Assembly: GCA_022361075.1 (NCBI GenBank)
Contig: JAKSBQ010000163.1
Location: forward strand, 1 to 42,224
Source: Opitutales bacterium
GTDB lineage: Bacteria > Verrucomicrobiota > Verrucomicrobiia > Opitutales > JAFGAQ01
Reading direction: 5' to 3'
Length of the DNA stretch: 42,224 bases
Shown piece by piece: positions 34,223-42,224 of this stretch. The first letter of the stretch is position 1. The number at the start of each line of letters is the position of its first letter. A program made the position numbers and the translations under genes. Below the pieces are notes generated by a model. It worked only from the letters and a program-made list of their open reading frames with translations. It was not told the origin of the DNA and did no database searches.

Positions 34223-37033
34223 TTATCGATACTCCTGCTCAGATTTCCAAGCGACTGGCTCAGCAATCGGCTCGGGTAATCCTTCAGTATTCTTCTCGTG
34301 CTCCCGACCGAAACCAAGCGTAACCCGAGTAGAAGCGCTTTCAGGATCAAGCGTGTTTTTCAATACCTCAACGACGGTTTCGTGATCGATGGCCTTCAGT
34401 GCTTCGATCGACTCAGCCATACGTTCCAGATCCATATCGAGATCATAAATTTTCTCGTAGAAGCCTCCCGCTTTTTCGGCAATGCTTTTCGGCTTCTCTT
34501 CGACAAGAGCAATCGCAGCTTCTCTGAGTTTCTCAAACTCTTGTTCTGAGATTTCAGCAAACTGACCGGGAATAGTCGTGATAAAGGTTTCAGAACGTTC
34601 TTTGAGGACATTTGCGGGGTATTGCCCGGATTGAATCACAAAATAAAGTGCGTATTGATTATCCTCGCGCGAGGCGAAGCCCGAGACAATGTATCCCAAT
34701 TGCTGTTGGGTGCGCATCTCTGAATAATAGGGCTCGGAAATGTAGTTGTTAAGAATCAACGCAGCTGCTCGATTCTCCGGATTATCCAAACCTAGCACAT
34801 ATTCTCCCCAATAGGCTGAATTGTTGACTTCGAGATCCACGATCTGGAAAACCTGCTGTCCTTCGTCCAGAACCAAGGTGCTGTTCTCGAAAACCTTGTC
34901 TTTTTTGAGAGTCTTCATGCCGAGCATATCCACGATACCTCGGGCAGCAGTCTCAGCTTCGTCTCTGGACACATTGCCATGAACTAAAGCTTCAACGTAA
35001 CCTTTCTTGAAAAGAGTTCCGATGAACGCTCTCACGTCGTCGATGGACATTTGCTCAACCATCGCGAGTTTCTGAGCGGGCGAGTAGTAAACCTCATTAA
35101 GAATGCCACGTTTGGCTTCACGAGTGATTCTCCAAGCATCCGATTTAGGAAAGTTCTTCAAGCTGCGTACTTTAGCGTCTTTTAGTGCCTCAAAACGAGC
35201 TTCGGAAAGATTGAATTCCTGCATTTCACGCATCACCTCATTCAACAATTCGAAAGCAGACTCATTATACCCGCTTAGAGTGATGTAGAGACCTTCGATG
35301 CCTGCACTGACGGAATATCCGAGCCCAGCCATTCGAGCGGGATAGGCAAGTTCATTAAGAGCTTCATTGATGCAGTCCGCATAAAGCTCCTTAAGCACAG
35401 TATTTTCGAGAGAAATGAAAGACTCAGGATGACGGATCTTGAAACGAATTGCGACTTTCGGACGAAGGAATTCCTGGTCCTGCGAATAGTAAAGAATCAA
35501 ACCCGGCTCATCGATGATCTTCACCGGACGTTCAGAAAGAAGCTTTACCTCCTCGGGTACGAATGGATTCTTCTCGGGGATCAGAAAGCTGTCCACTTGA
35601 ATAGGTGTCTTTAATGACTGGATGAAGTCTGGATCCCCTTCAAAGTAAGAGTAAGGAGTTCCGTAAATCGCTTCCACTTGATCAGTTTCGAGTTCTTTCG
35701 CGGTCAGCGACGCCATCATAAACTCAGGTTTGACGTGATTGAGTAACTCGAAATAAAGCTCCTCATCGGGCTGGTTCCACAAATAGCCCACTCTTTCTGC
35801 GACTTCCAGCGGGTAACGCATCATGGCATTTGCCAAAGCCACGGCCCGGGCAGTCCCCTCTCCTTTGTCTGAATACAGCTCCTCGAGTCTCGCCATAGTC
35901 TTTCGTTCCTGAAAGATATCCGCTGGAAACGGTGAGTTTTTCATCAATTCGATGTAGGCATAAATGTACTCAATGATTTTCCGGTGTTGATTAAGCCCAT
36001 TCGGAGTCAGCTCCACTTGAACGAAGAGCGACGCGTAGTCCATCGTATCCAGGCCCATGCTCGAGCCCAACCCAGTCGCCCAATCCTTGGCCTTTAGCGC
36101 AGACAACAAACTGCCTTTACCCTCATAACCCAGAATGAAATTGATCAGTTCTGCAGATTTCGAATCAAACTTATCGAGGTAAGAAGGCATCGGTAGCTCG
36201 ATCGAGAGTCGACGGATATCCTTGATGGGGTTGATCTTGATCAGTCTGAAGTTTCCTGAAGGGAGGATATAGTCCGTTGGGAAAACCACTCGCTTGGTAT
36301 GCTGATTTTTTATCGTAGCAAAATACTCGTCTACCCAGCCTTTCATTTCCGCAAGGCTATTGGGGGCAACCAATGAAAGGGTCATGCGATTCGCACTGTA
36401 GTGCTCCCTGTAAAAATTGATAAATTCCTCACTTTGAATGTCACCAAGCGTTTCCAAGTTACCCGTCGAAAACATGTTTGCCGGATGCTCAGGATTGTAG
36501 TGGTTACGCCAGAGTTGGTAGGTGCGCCAGCTGTCATTCTCGAGGTTTTTCTGATGTTCGGAGTGGACTGCATTCTTCTCACGATCAGTGTACTCCTGAG
36601 AAAAAAGTGGTGCGATGAAGAACTGCGCAAAACGATCAAGCGCTCCTTCAAATGCAAACGGATACACCTCAAAATGGTAATTCGTATGATCACCGCTCGT
36701 GTAAGCATTAGAATACCCTCCATTCGATTGTAGGTAGTTGCCGTATTCGTCGGCGTCAGGGTATTTCTCAGTTCCGAGGAAAAGCATGTGTTCGAGAAAA
36801 TGCGCAAGCCCCTGACGTTCTTCAGGATTCATCAACGAACCCACACCAACACACATGGAGGCGGAGGCTTTGTCCAACTTCGGATCTGAAACGAGGAGGA
36901 CTCTCAAACCATTTTCCATGACGAAACGATCGTATTCGGTCTCGTCGAGAGGATGCTTATCAGGAAGGTTGGTCGCAAAAAGGGAGGTGATCCCGAAAAT
37001 GCCGAGAATGATGAGATTTAGACGTTTATACAT
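34223..37033 (-). CDS. Pitrilysin-type M16 metallopeptidase (insulinase family)
   Basis: This 936-residue secreted protease has a signal peptide (MYKRLNLIILGIFGITSLFATN) for export to the periplasm. The inverted zinc motif HFLEH (His78, Glu81, His82) lies in QGLAHFLEHMLFLGTEKYP, and the distal zinc ligand region is EKNAVHSEHQKN (Glu159). The four M16 domains follow, with a late block RTQQQLGYIVSGFASR typical of pitrilysin and insulysin. The length matches E. coli protease III (about 960). It would degrade peptides in the periplasm. AAGG 8-12 nt before the ATG serves as ribosome binding site. It is a single gene ending at the terminator at 34161. Confidence 0.95.
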   Translation of the reverse strand: MYKRLNLIILGIFGITSLFATNLPDKHPLDETEYDRFVMENGLRVLLVSDPKLDKASASMCVGVGSLMNPEERQGLAHFLEHMLFLGTEKYPDADEYGNYLQSNGGYSNAYTSGDHTNYHFEVYPFAFEGALDRFAQFFIAPLFSQEYTDREKNAVHSEHQKNLENDSWRTYQLWRNHYNPEHPANMFSTGNLETLGDIQSEEFINFYREHYSANRMTLSLVAPNSLAEMKGWVDEYFATIKNQHTKRVVFPTDYILPSGNFRLIKINPIKDIRRLSIELPMPSYLDKFDSKSAELINFILGYEGKGSLLSALKAKDWATGLGSSMGLDTMDYASLFVQVELTPNGLNQHRKIIEYIYAYIELMKNSPFPADIFQERKTMARLEELYSDKGEGTARAVALANAMMRYPLEVAERVGYLWNQPDEELYFELLNHVKPEFMMASLTAKELETDQVEAIYGTPYSYFEGDPDFIQSLKTPIQVDSFLIPEKNPFVPEEVKLLSERPVKIIDEPGLILYYSQDQEFLRPKVAIRFKIRHPESFISLENTVLKELYADCINEALNELAYPARMAGLGYSVSAGIEGLYITLSGYNESAFELLNEVMREMQEFNLSEARFEALKDAKVRSLKNFPKSDAWRITREAKRGILNEVYYSPAQKLAMVEQMSIDDVRAFIGTLFKKGYVEALVHGNVSRDEAETAARGIVDMLGMKTLKKDKVFENSTLVLDEGQQVFQIVDLEVNNSAYWGEYVLGLDNPENRAAALILNNYISEPYYSEMRTQQQLGYIVSGFASREDNQYALYFVIQSGQYPANVLKERSETFITTIPGQFAEISEQEFEKLREAAIALVEEKPKSIAEKAGGFYEKIYDLDMDLERMAESIEALKAIDHETVVEVLKNTLDPESASTRVTLGFGREHEKNTEGLPEPIAEPVAWKSEQEYR

Positions 37034-37125
37034 AGTGCTTACCTTAAAATTGCTGGCGGTGTTTTCAACCTATTGACCCAAGAAGAAGCAAAAATGATCA
37101 ATTCATTTTTTGACAATCGTGATCC

Positions 37126-38829
37126 CTAATCTTCCTGGCTTTCAAGCAGTGAGGACGGAATCTCTTTGGAACCCGATTTTGCCAACTCAATCAGCTCTTG
37201 ATATTGCTTGTTCCATTTGCGACTGATCCAGATGATCCAGACGGTGTGGAGCACACAACTGAGCCAAAATGCATTACGGACAGTTGAAACTGTAAAGTCG
37301 GAATCCACCGCCACCTCGGGTGGCATCAAAAAGCCTCCTCCAAATATGATGAGGAAGAGTGGAGATAAAGCTGCTACATAGGCCGCCACGTCAAACATAT
37401 TGAAAGCGGCTCCGAGGAAAATCGCGATCATCCCCGGAAAGATCCACCCAAGAAGAATAATGAGAAAAATCCTGCGTGTCTGAAGTCCGATAAGAGATGT
37501 ATAAAAGGATCCCAAAGCGACACAAAACGCTAGTGGTAGATAGACGTAACTCAGCCAATCCAAAGAATACTTATCATAAAAATTGTTAGCATTCAGAGTC
37601 ACCATTTCGATCAATATCGCGCACACTGCGATAGCACCAATAACAATCACTACGAACCCAGAAGGCGCTTCATTTGCAAAAATACTAAGACGAGGTTGTC
37701 CTTGTTTAAGAACTCTTCGCCACCCTTTGAGAACTTCATGATAAGCAGGAGTCACCATGTTGAGCACGGCAATCGCTACACCCATCATGGCCAAACACAA
37801 AATGATTGGCAGCGAAACCCCAACGCCCTGATCGATACGGTTCGCACTCATCGCTCCGAAGATTGGGATGCTCACGCTTGTATCACGAGTGAGGATCGGC
37901 CAAAGATTTCCCAAAATCATCACTGCGATCACCGCAAAAACTCCAATGCCGAACCGTTTGCTCAGCGCGTGTTGGTGCTCATCACGCCACTTTCGGTAAC
38001 ACATCACTCCCAAAGTGATAATTAGCAACGATTGTAGAACCAAGGAGAAGCTAAAGCTTGAAAACTCCCACACAAAGAAAGGCACAGTCTCCGAAGTATC
38101 CATCAATGGATTCGCACCTGAGTCCCCTGGTACATTTGGGAGCAAAGGTGACAGCTTTGCCATCAGAACAGGACGAACGGTCAAATACTGAAAGGCATAC
38201 AGTCCGAGATGCGAAAATTGAGGAAGCACGAGATAAAGCAAAATGACGAGACCTTGAGTCATCCTGGCGGCAAAACGCCATTTCTTTGCAATCATGCCGG
38301 CTGCCATACCCGTAAAATGGTATAGCAAGACCGAGGTAAAAAATATCGTATAGACTGGAAGCCAGACGTCGAAAGGAATCTGCCCGATGACTAGCGCTGC
38401 GATCGTGAAAGGAATCGTGATCGCAAAAAGAAGATACTCCTTGATCGGTAAACCAAACAAGTAACCCACAATTTTCGACAGAGGTGTCATCGGAGTGAGT
38501 CTCTGGTAATCAATGGTGCCGTTGACCTTGTCCTGCACAATCCCGGAAGCAACGTTTCCAGTGCCCATCAGCATCATCAAGATTCCCTGGATGATCACCA
38601 AAGGAATCAGAACAGCCCTTGCCGCTTCTTTGGGAGTAGCGAAGTCGTTATTCACCGCCCCAAGAAAGATCGTAAAAAACAAAAAAACCGAAAGTAAGCT
38701 GACCGCTAAAATCCAACCGAGAGACTTCTTCAGGCGTAGTTGACTGCGTTGATATCGAATGACCAGTGGATTCTCCCAGAATTTCCACCACTTCACAATT
38801 TGCAAGGAATTGGATTCAGAAGTGTTCAT
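37126..38829 (-). CDS. ABC-2-type transporter permease
   Basis: This 567-residue membrane protein has about twelve helices in two groups. The first follows a cytoplasmic N-terminus (WKFWENPLVIRYQRSQLRLKKSLGWILAVSLLSVFLFF). It has features of ABC-2 exporters, including VNGTIDYQRLTPMTPLSKIVGYLFGLPIKEYLLF, a typical cytoplasmic coupling segment. The start overlaps the stop of the ATPase gene by 4 bp, so the two are translationally coupled. Substrate unknown; I do not recognise a close named family. Confidence 0.82.
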   Translation of the reverse strand: MNTSESNSLQIVKWWKFWENPLVIRYQRSQLRLKKSLGWILAVSLLSVFLFFTIFLGAVNNDFATPKEAARAVLIPLVIIQGILMMLMGTGNVASGIVQDKVNGTIDYQRLTPMTPLSKIVGYLFGLPIKEYLLFAITIPFTIAALVIGQIPFDVWLPVYTIFFTSVLLYHFTGMAAGMIAKKWRFAARMTQGLVILLYLVLPQFSHLGLYAFQYLTVRPVLMAKLSPLLPNVPGDSGANPLMDTSETVPFFVWEFSSFSFSLVLQSLLIITLGVMCYRKWRDEHQHALSKRFGIGVFAVIAVMILGNLWPILTRDTSVSIPIFGAMSANRIDQGVGVSLPIILCLAMMGVAIAVLNMVTPAYHEVLKGWRRVLKQGQPRLSIFANEAPSGFVVIVIGAIAVCAILIEMVTLNANNFYDKYSLDWLSYVYLPLAFCVALGSFYTSLIGLQTRRIFLIILLGWIFPGMIAIFLGAAFNMFDVAAYVAALSPLFLIIFGGGFLMPPEVAVDSDFTVSTVRNAFWLSCVLHTVWIIWISRKWNKQYQELIELAKSGSKEIPSSLLESQED

Positions 38830-39803
38830 GATTCGTTGGCGAGAGAGGTCAATGCGCTCTCGAGGTTGGATTTTTGGATATAATTGAGAACAGACACCTC
38901 TGCCTGAACGATTTCAGCAAGAAGCTGGGCTTGCTCCTCATCCCCTCCTCCTAAGGAGATTTCGTAGCGACGGGCCTGAAGTTTCTTCCAATCCTCGATG
39001 CTTGAGCTATTGGTCAAAAAGGCCTCCAGTTTCTCTGAGTTTTCTGGCAAAACATCGATTTGCAATACACGGGCCTTAAGATTCTCAACGCTTTCGTTGA
39101 CTCCTTCGATTGGCCCCACATAGCGCATATGTCCCTTGTGCATGATACCCACCGATGTACACATATCGGCAAGTTCGGTAAGGATATGAGAAGAGATCAG
39201 AACGATCACACCTTTCGAGCCCAGATCTTGAAGAATCGTCTTGAGTTTTATCCTCGCGATGGGGTCCATGCCACTTGCGGGCTCATCAAGAAGAAGGATT
39301 TTCGGATTAGGCAACAGAGTTTTTGCCAAGACCACACGTTGGGTCATTCCCCTGGAAAGGCTTTTACCAAAAGTATCGCGACTATCCCACATATCGACCA
39401 GCCGAAGACACTCTTCAACTCTGGCAGACCGCGTCTCTTTGTCCCATCCATAAGCAGCTGCAAAATGATCGACAAACTGCCAAACCCTCAGATCGGGAAT
39501 GACGGGAGCGAGGTCTGGCATGTAACCCAACACCTCATGCACATCATCGGGTTGCTCCAAAATGTCGATGTCAAAGACACTCACCTCACCATAGGTTGGC
39601 ATGAGCAATGTGGCCAAAACCTTAATGGTGCTTGTCTTGCCAGCCCCGTTTGGGCCTACCAGACCAAAAACTTCACCAGGAGGAATTTTAAAAGAGATTC
39701 CATCCACAGCGGTAAACGCACCATAGTCCACTCGAAGATCTTTTACGATCAATCCATTCTTCGAAACACCGGGCGGAGAGAGATTAGGGCTCAGAGATTC
39801 CAT
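38826..39803 (-). CDS. ABC transporter ATPase (ABC-2 exporter type)
   Basis: This 325-residue ATPase has Walker A (GPNGAGKTS), Q-loop, signature LSRGMTQRVVLAKTLL and Walker B (ILLLDEPASGMDP), followed by LISSHILTELADMC. LSRGMTQ replaces the canonical LSGGQ, as in many CcmA/NatA-like exporters. The C-terminal extension (about 235-325) resembles the regulatory domain of NatA-type ATPases. The following permease gene overlaps it by 4 bp. The cluster probably exports a lipid, antibiotic or peptide; no evidence identifies the cargo. Confidence 0.92.
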   Translation of the reverse strand: MESLSPNLSPPGVSKNGLIVKDLRVDYGAFTAVDGISFKIPPGEVFGLVGPNGAGKTSTIKVLATLLMPTYGEVSVFDIDILEQPDDVHEVLGYMPDLAPVIPDLRVWQFVDHFAAAYGWDKETRSARVEECLRLVDMWDSRDTFGKSLSRGMTQRVVLAKTLLPNPKILLLDEPASGMDPIARIKLKTILQDLGSKGVIVLISSHILTELADMCTSVGIMHKGHMRYVGPIEGVNESVENLKARVLQIDVLPENSEKLEAFLTNSSSIEDWKKLQARRYEISLGGGDEEQAQLLAEIVQAEVSVLNYIQKSNLESALTSLANES

Positions 39804-39878
39804 TTTTCAGTAGACGATGGGATAAGTGCGATTGTTTTAGGAAAATTTCGACAACAAGGAAACACTATTCAAACCAAA

Positions 39879-39908
39879 CGCACTGGCTGAAGCGATCCAA
39901 CCGGTGCG
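39879..39908 (-). terminator. Probable terminator of the FadL-family gene
   Basis: CGCACTGG (39879-39886) pairs with CCGGTGCG (39901-39908) with one G-T wobble. On the minus strand it is followed by TTTGGTTT. It lies 26 bp past the stop codon. Confidence 0.6.
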
Positions 39909-39933
39909 TCCGAAATTAGAACTGAATGTGCCT

Positions 39934-41292
39934 CTAAAAATTGATCACCAGATTCGCACTGAAGATCGTCACACTCGCATCAAGTGTCCCTTTGAGGAAC
40001 TGCCCGGCAGAGTGGGTATCGTTGTCCAACAATGGATCATCAACAGTGATGTAGGTTGCCGCTGCGTTGAGAGTCATTCTGGCCGAAAGCACCCATTCCA
40101 AACCACAGGAATACCAGAAACGATCCGCATCAGGAATTCGTGGCGAACGATAGCGAGGGCCGGGCACAGGGGATTCATCCAACGCGATTCCAGCTCGGAG
40201 CATCACATTGTCAGTCGCCTGGTAGTTCACACCGGCAGAATATCTCCAAACATCTTCCCATTTTTCAGGAACTATAGAGTCTGGAGGTGTGGGTTGTTCA
40301 AATTCGATGATAAGGTTCTCAAAAGTCGACCACTCGGTGCGTTGGAAATCGGCCATGAATGCCCATTTCTCATTCGCTTGATGAAAAAAGCTCAGATTCA
40401 GAATCGATGGAAGCTCAAGGTCTACAGTTCCTCCTCCATCAGGAAAAACTCCGCCCAAAATCGATTCCAAAGCCCCCACAGTAAAATCCACATCACCTTC
40501 AAGCTCTAGATCCACCGTCGAACGATAGTGGATCCCAAGGCGGGTCTTGTCATCCACTTGATAGAGTGCCCCGATATTGAAACCGTATCCAATCGTGTCC
40601 CCTTCAACTTCGAAGAAGCCGTCGTATTTGGTGCCTCCGATGTTTGCTTGCACATCTCCCAGAATCGGAGCTGGGATTGCCGCGGCAGGAATCGCACCTG
40701 AATTAACCGCGTTTAGAAGTGCCAAGCCCATATCCACCGCATTGGTCAATTCGGCAGAGACCAAAGCGATATCCAACCCAACTCCAATCGACAACTTGTC
40801 ATTTACCTTGTAAGCAAGAGTAGGCTGGATGTTCACATCCTTGAGCGCAGATTTGTCTGCAATGTAACGACCTACCCACTTGTTTCCCCATTCGGTGGTC
40901 AGTCCAAATGGTGCGGTCACCCCAATACCAGCAGACCAGTTTTCACTGATCGGTTGAGAATAATAAAGATTTGGAACAAACGCAGTTTCTTCACTCTCGC
41001 TGTTGCCTCCCTGAGTTGGGACTCCGAACGTCGTTGTCCCTGTATTCGCGAATTCTGCGTTCGCCGTAATGATGTGGAACCCAGCCTGTGCCTGAGTCGT
41101 CTCAATCAAGGTCAAAGCGGCAGGATTCGTGAAAATAACCGAATTGTCATCAGCTGCAGCTGCGCCTCCAGCGAACGCATTTCCGAGACCGGAAACCGAG
41201 TTTTCCTGAATTGCGAATCCTGCAGCGACAGTTGAATTCGCAAACAAAAAAAGTCCGCTAATCAGCAGACCAAATTTTAAGCATTTTTCCAT
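39934..41292 (-). CDS. FadL/OmpP1 family outer membrane protein
   Basis: From ATG 41292 the 452-residue product has a signal peptide (MEKCLKFGLLISGLFLFANSTVAA). The FadL N-terminal hatch motif follows (GFAIQENSVSGLGNAFAGGAAAADDNSVIFTNPAAL). The rest is a 14-strand beta-barrel pattern ending in VTIFSANLVINF, with a terminal Phe as expected for BAM-dependent insertion. Family members import long-chain fatty acids or other hydrophobic compounds. The frame is open 38 codons upstream, but that stretch does not resemble a signal peptide. The intergenic region 41293-41514 should hold its promoter; I see no clear one. A terminator follows at 39879. Confidence 0.93.
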   Translation of the reverse strand: MEKCLKFGLLISGLFLFANSTVAAGFAIQENSVSGLGNAFAGGAAAADDNSVIFTNPAALTLIETTQAQAGFHIITANAEFANTGTTTFGVPTQGGNSESEETAFVPNLYYSQPISENWSAGIGVTAPFGLTTEWGNKWVGRYIADKSALKDVNIQPTLAYKVNDKLSIGVGLDIALVSAELTNAVDMGLALLNAVNSGAIPAAAIPAPILGDVQANIGGTKYDGFFEVEGDTIGYGFNIGALYQVDDKTRLGIHYRSTVDLELEGDVDFTVGALESILGGVFPDGGGTVDLELPSILNLSFFHQANEKWAFMADFQRTEWSTFENLIIEFEQPTPPDSIVPEKWEDVWRYSAGVNYQATDNVMLRAGIALDESPVPGPRYRSPRIPDADRFWYSCGLEWVLSARMTLNAAATYITVDDPLLDNDTHSAGQFLKGTLDASVTIFSANLVINF

Positions 41293-41514
41293 AGATATCT
41301 GATAGTTTGTAGAGATCTCCGGGAAACGAAAGATGAGGTATTCCAATATACCCGGATTGTGTTTTGGGTAACGAGAATTTATGCCAACCAGTTCAATTAG
41401 GCTCAAGACAAAACGTATTTCAATAATACATTAAGCAACCTTACAAGAATGATAATAATAACTTAAAATCCTGCAGACAAATATTTGGATCAATAAACTT
41501 CAAAAAAAAGAAAA

Positions 41515-42224
41515 GGGGCTATAGTAGCTAAGGTTAAAAATTAGCTTGTTTATACCAGTGTTTAAGCTGGATGAGAAGCTGTTTGTGGTCCCCACCGTTA
41601 AATCTCCACTCGGCTTCCTTTAGAAACCAGTAAAAATGATCTGCTTTGATACCGTTGAATCTCCTCATATGGCGTTTAGCTTGGTTCCAAAAGTTTTCGA
41701 TACCATTGATATGATTTTTCTTATCAGCAAAAAGTTTTGAATGGTTGATTCGCATGTGATGAAAATCACTGACATCCAATGCATTGTAGGAACGAAAAGT
41801 ATCGGTGTATACGATACTGTCAGGGGTTACTTTTTCTTTGATAATGGGCAGCAATGTTTCAGTCTTTGAGTTGGGGATGATCGCGGTATATACTTTACCA
41901 CCTCGCTTGAGTAAGCCAAATACAGCAATTTTACCAGCTGCACCGCGACCGCGTTTACCTTTACGTTGTCCACCGAAGTAGCTCTCATCAGCCTCCACTT
42001 CTCCGCTCAAATCATAGCTGGGAAGTTTACTGGCTATGAGTTTGCGAAGACGCATAAAAAATAGAGCAGATGTGTTGTGTTGAACTCCTACTATTTGACT
42101 AGCCGCGCGGGCTGTTGTTCCGGCAACGAAGTGCTCAATGAGTTTACTTTGTTTGCCTAGTGATAAGCGACTTTTTCGCTGATACATTGTTCGTAGCTTA
42201 AGACATTTTTGCTGCCTTAGCTAC
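41515..42224 (-). mobile_element. IS1595-family insertion sequence, right end cut by window
   Basis: The left terminal inverted repeat starts GGGGCTATAGTAGCTAAGG (41515-41533). The right edge of the window ends CCTTAGCTAC (42215-42224), the exact inverse of GTAGCTAAGG. The nine outer bases (expected TATAGCCCC) would lie just outside. The estimated full length is about 719 bp with a single transposase gene. Confidence 0.85.
41534..42187 (-). CDS. IS1595 family transposase (ISXO2-like)
   Basis: This 217-residue DDE-type transposase has an N-terminal helix-turn-helix (KLIEHFVAGTTARAASQIVGVQHNTSALFFMRLRKLI). The catalytic ISXO2-like domain has the first Asp in EVEADESYFGGQRKGKRGRGAAGK, the second in VYTDTFRSYNAL, and the third position in HINGIENFWNQAKRHMRRFNGI (the N or E variant of DDE). 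The zinc-ribbon found in longer IS1595 transposases is absent, so it is the short form. The stop codon directly abuts the left inverted repeat. The frame appears intact, so the element may be active. Confidence 0.93.
   Translation of the reverse strand: MYQRKSRLSLGKQSKLIEHFVAGTTARAASQIVGVQHNTSALFFMRLRKLIASKLPSYDLSGEVEADESYFGGQRKGKRGRGAAGKIAVFGLLKRGGKVYTAIIPNSKTETLLPIIKEKVTPDSIVYTDTFRSYNALDVSDFHHMRINHSKLFADKKNHINGIENFWNQAKRHMRRFNGIKADHFYWFLKEAEWRFNGGDHKQLLIQLKHWYKQANF

Noticed and set aside
39060-39890. A 276-codon plus-strand open frame opposite the ABC ATPase gene
   Set aside because: The minus strand encodes a textbook ATPase with all motifs; the plus frame has no recognisable domain and is a shadow.
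39904-40509. A 201-codon plus-strand open frame opposite the FadL-family gene
   Set aside because: It is antisense to a clear outer membrane protein and rich in His, Arg and Ser in a way typical of shadow frames.

Overview
The window looks like bacterial chromosome of moderate GC content, most plausibly a marine Verrucomicrobiota of the Opitutia type. That placement is an inference from gene content and protein style, not a computed result. The supporting signs are a Gram-negative envelope (FadL-type porin, TonB-like C-terminal domain, signal peptides), an L25/Pth/S6/SSB/L9 operon, a SufCBD-SufT cluster, ADOP-like FtsX permeases and several orphan histidine kinases. Gene density is high and operons are short. 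No phage, plasmid or CRISPR region is visible.

Layout: 1-242 carries the start of an unidentified AT-rich gene that leaves the window on the minus strand. 301-2094 is an amtB-glnB ammonium operon (minus) with a clear terminator. 2199-4794 holds an MscS channel and a PAS histidine kinase. 4800-5011 is an array of TGTAAAA-type motifs in front of a small S26B-like (Ser/His) signal peptidase homologue. 5779-8449 is the minus-strand operon rplY-pth-rpsF-ssb-rplI, which has no rpsR. 8585-9132 contains tRNA-Asn, a small GIY-YIG nuclease gene and a second, perfect 34-bp copy of the tRNA 3' end. This arrangement looks like a minimal mobile unit and is the most interesting item here. 9137-18568 is a mixed housekeeping stretch: MYG1 hydrolase, PilJ-like chemoreceptor, site-2 protease, uridine phosphorylase, thiamine-binding protein, SDR, TonB-like protein, TruC, Spx/ArsC-like protein and a sensor kinase. 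18577-23733 has an LMW-phosphatase-like gene divergent from a Fur-family gene with a palindromic operator, followed by sufC-sufB-sufD-sufT.

23777-30329 holds an AEC transporter, a FetB-like permease, an NtrY-like kinase and a LolD/FtsX-type ABC transporter preceded by a convincing -24/-12 (sigma-54) promoter. 30400-33975 is purB, a strongly divergent purA and a CMD/AhpD-like gene. 34223-41292 (minus) holds a pitrilysin-type M16 protease, an ABC-2-type exporter pair and a FadL-family porin. 41515 to the right edge is an IS1595-family insertion sequence whose right inverted repeat is cut by the window end.

Functional links: AmtB and PII form the ammonium uptake/nitrogen-sensing pair. The Fur-like regulator probably controls SUF iron-sulfur assembly. 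The NtrY-like kinase probably feeds, through a regulator encoded elsewhere, into the sigma-54 promoter of the downstream exporter. PurB and PurA catalyse successive IMP-to-AMP steps.
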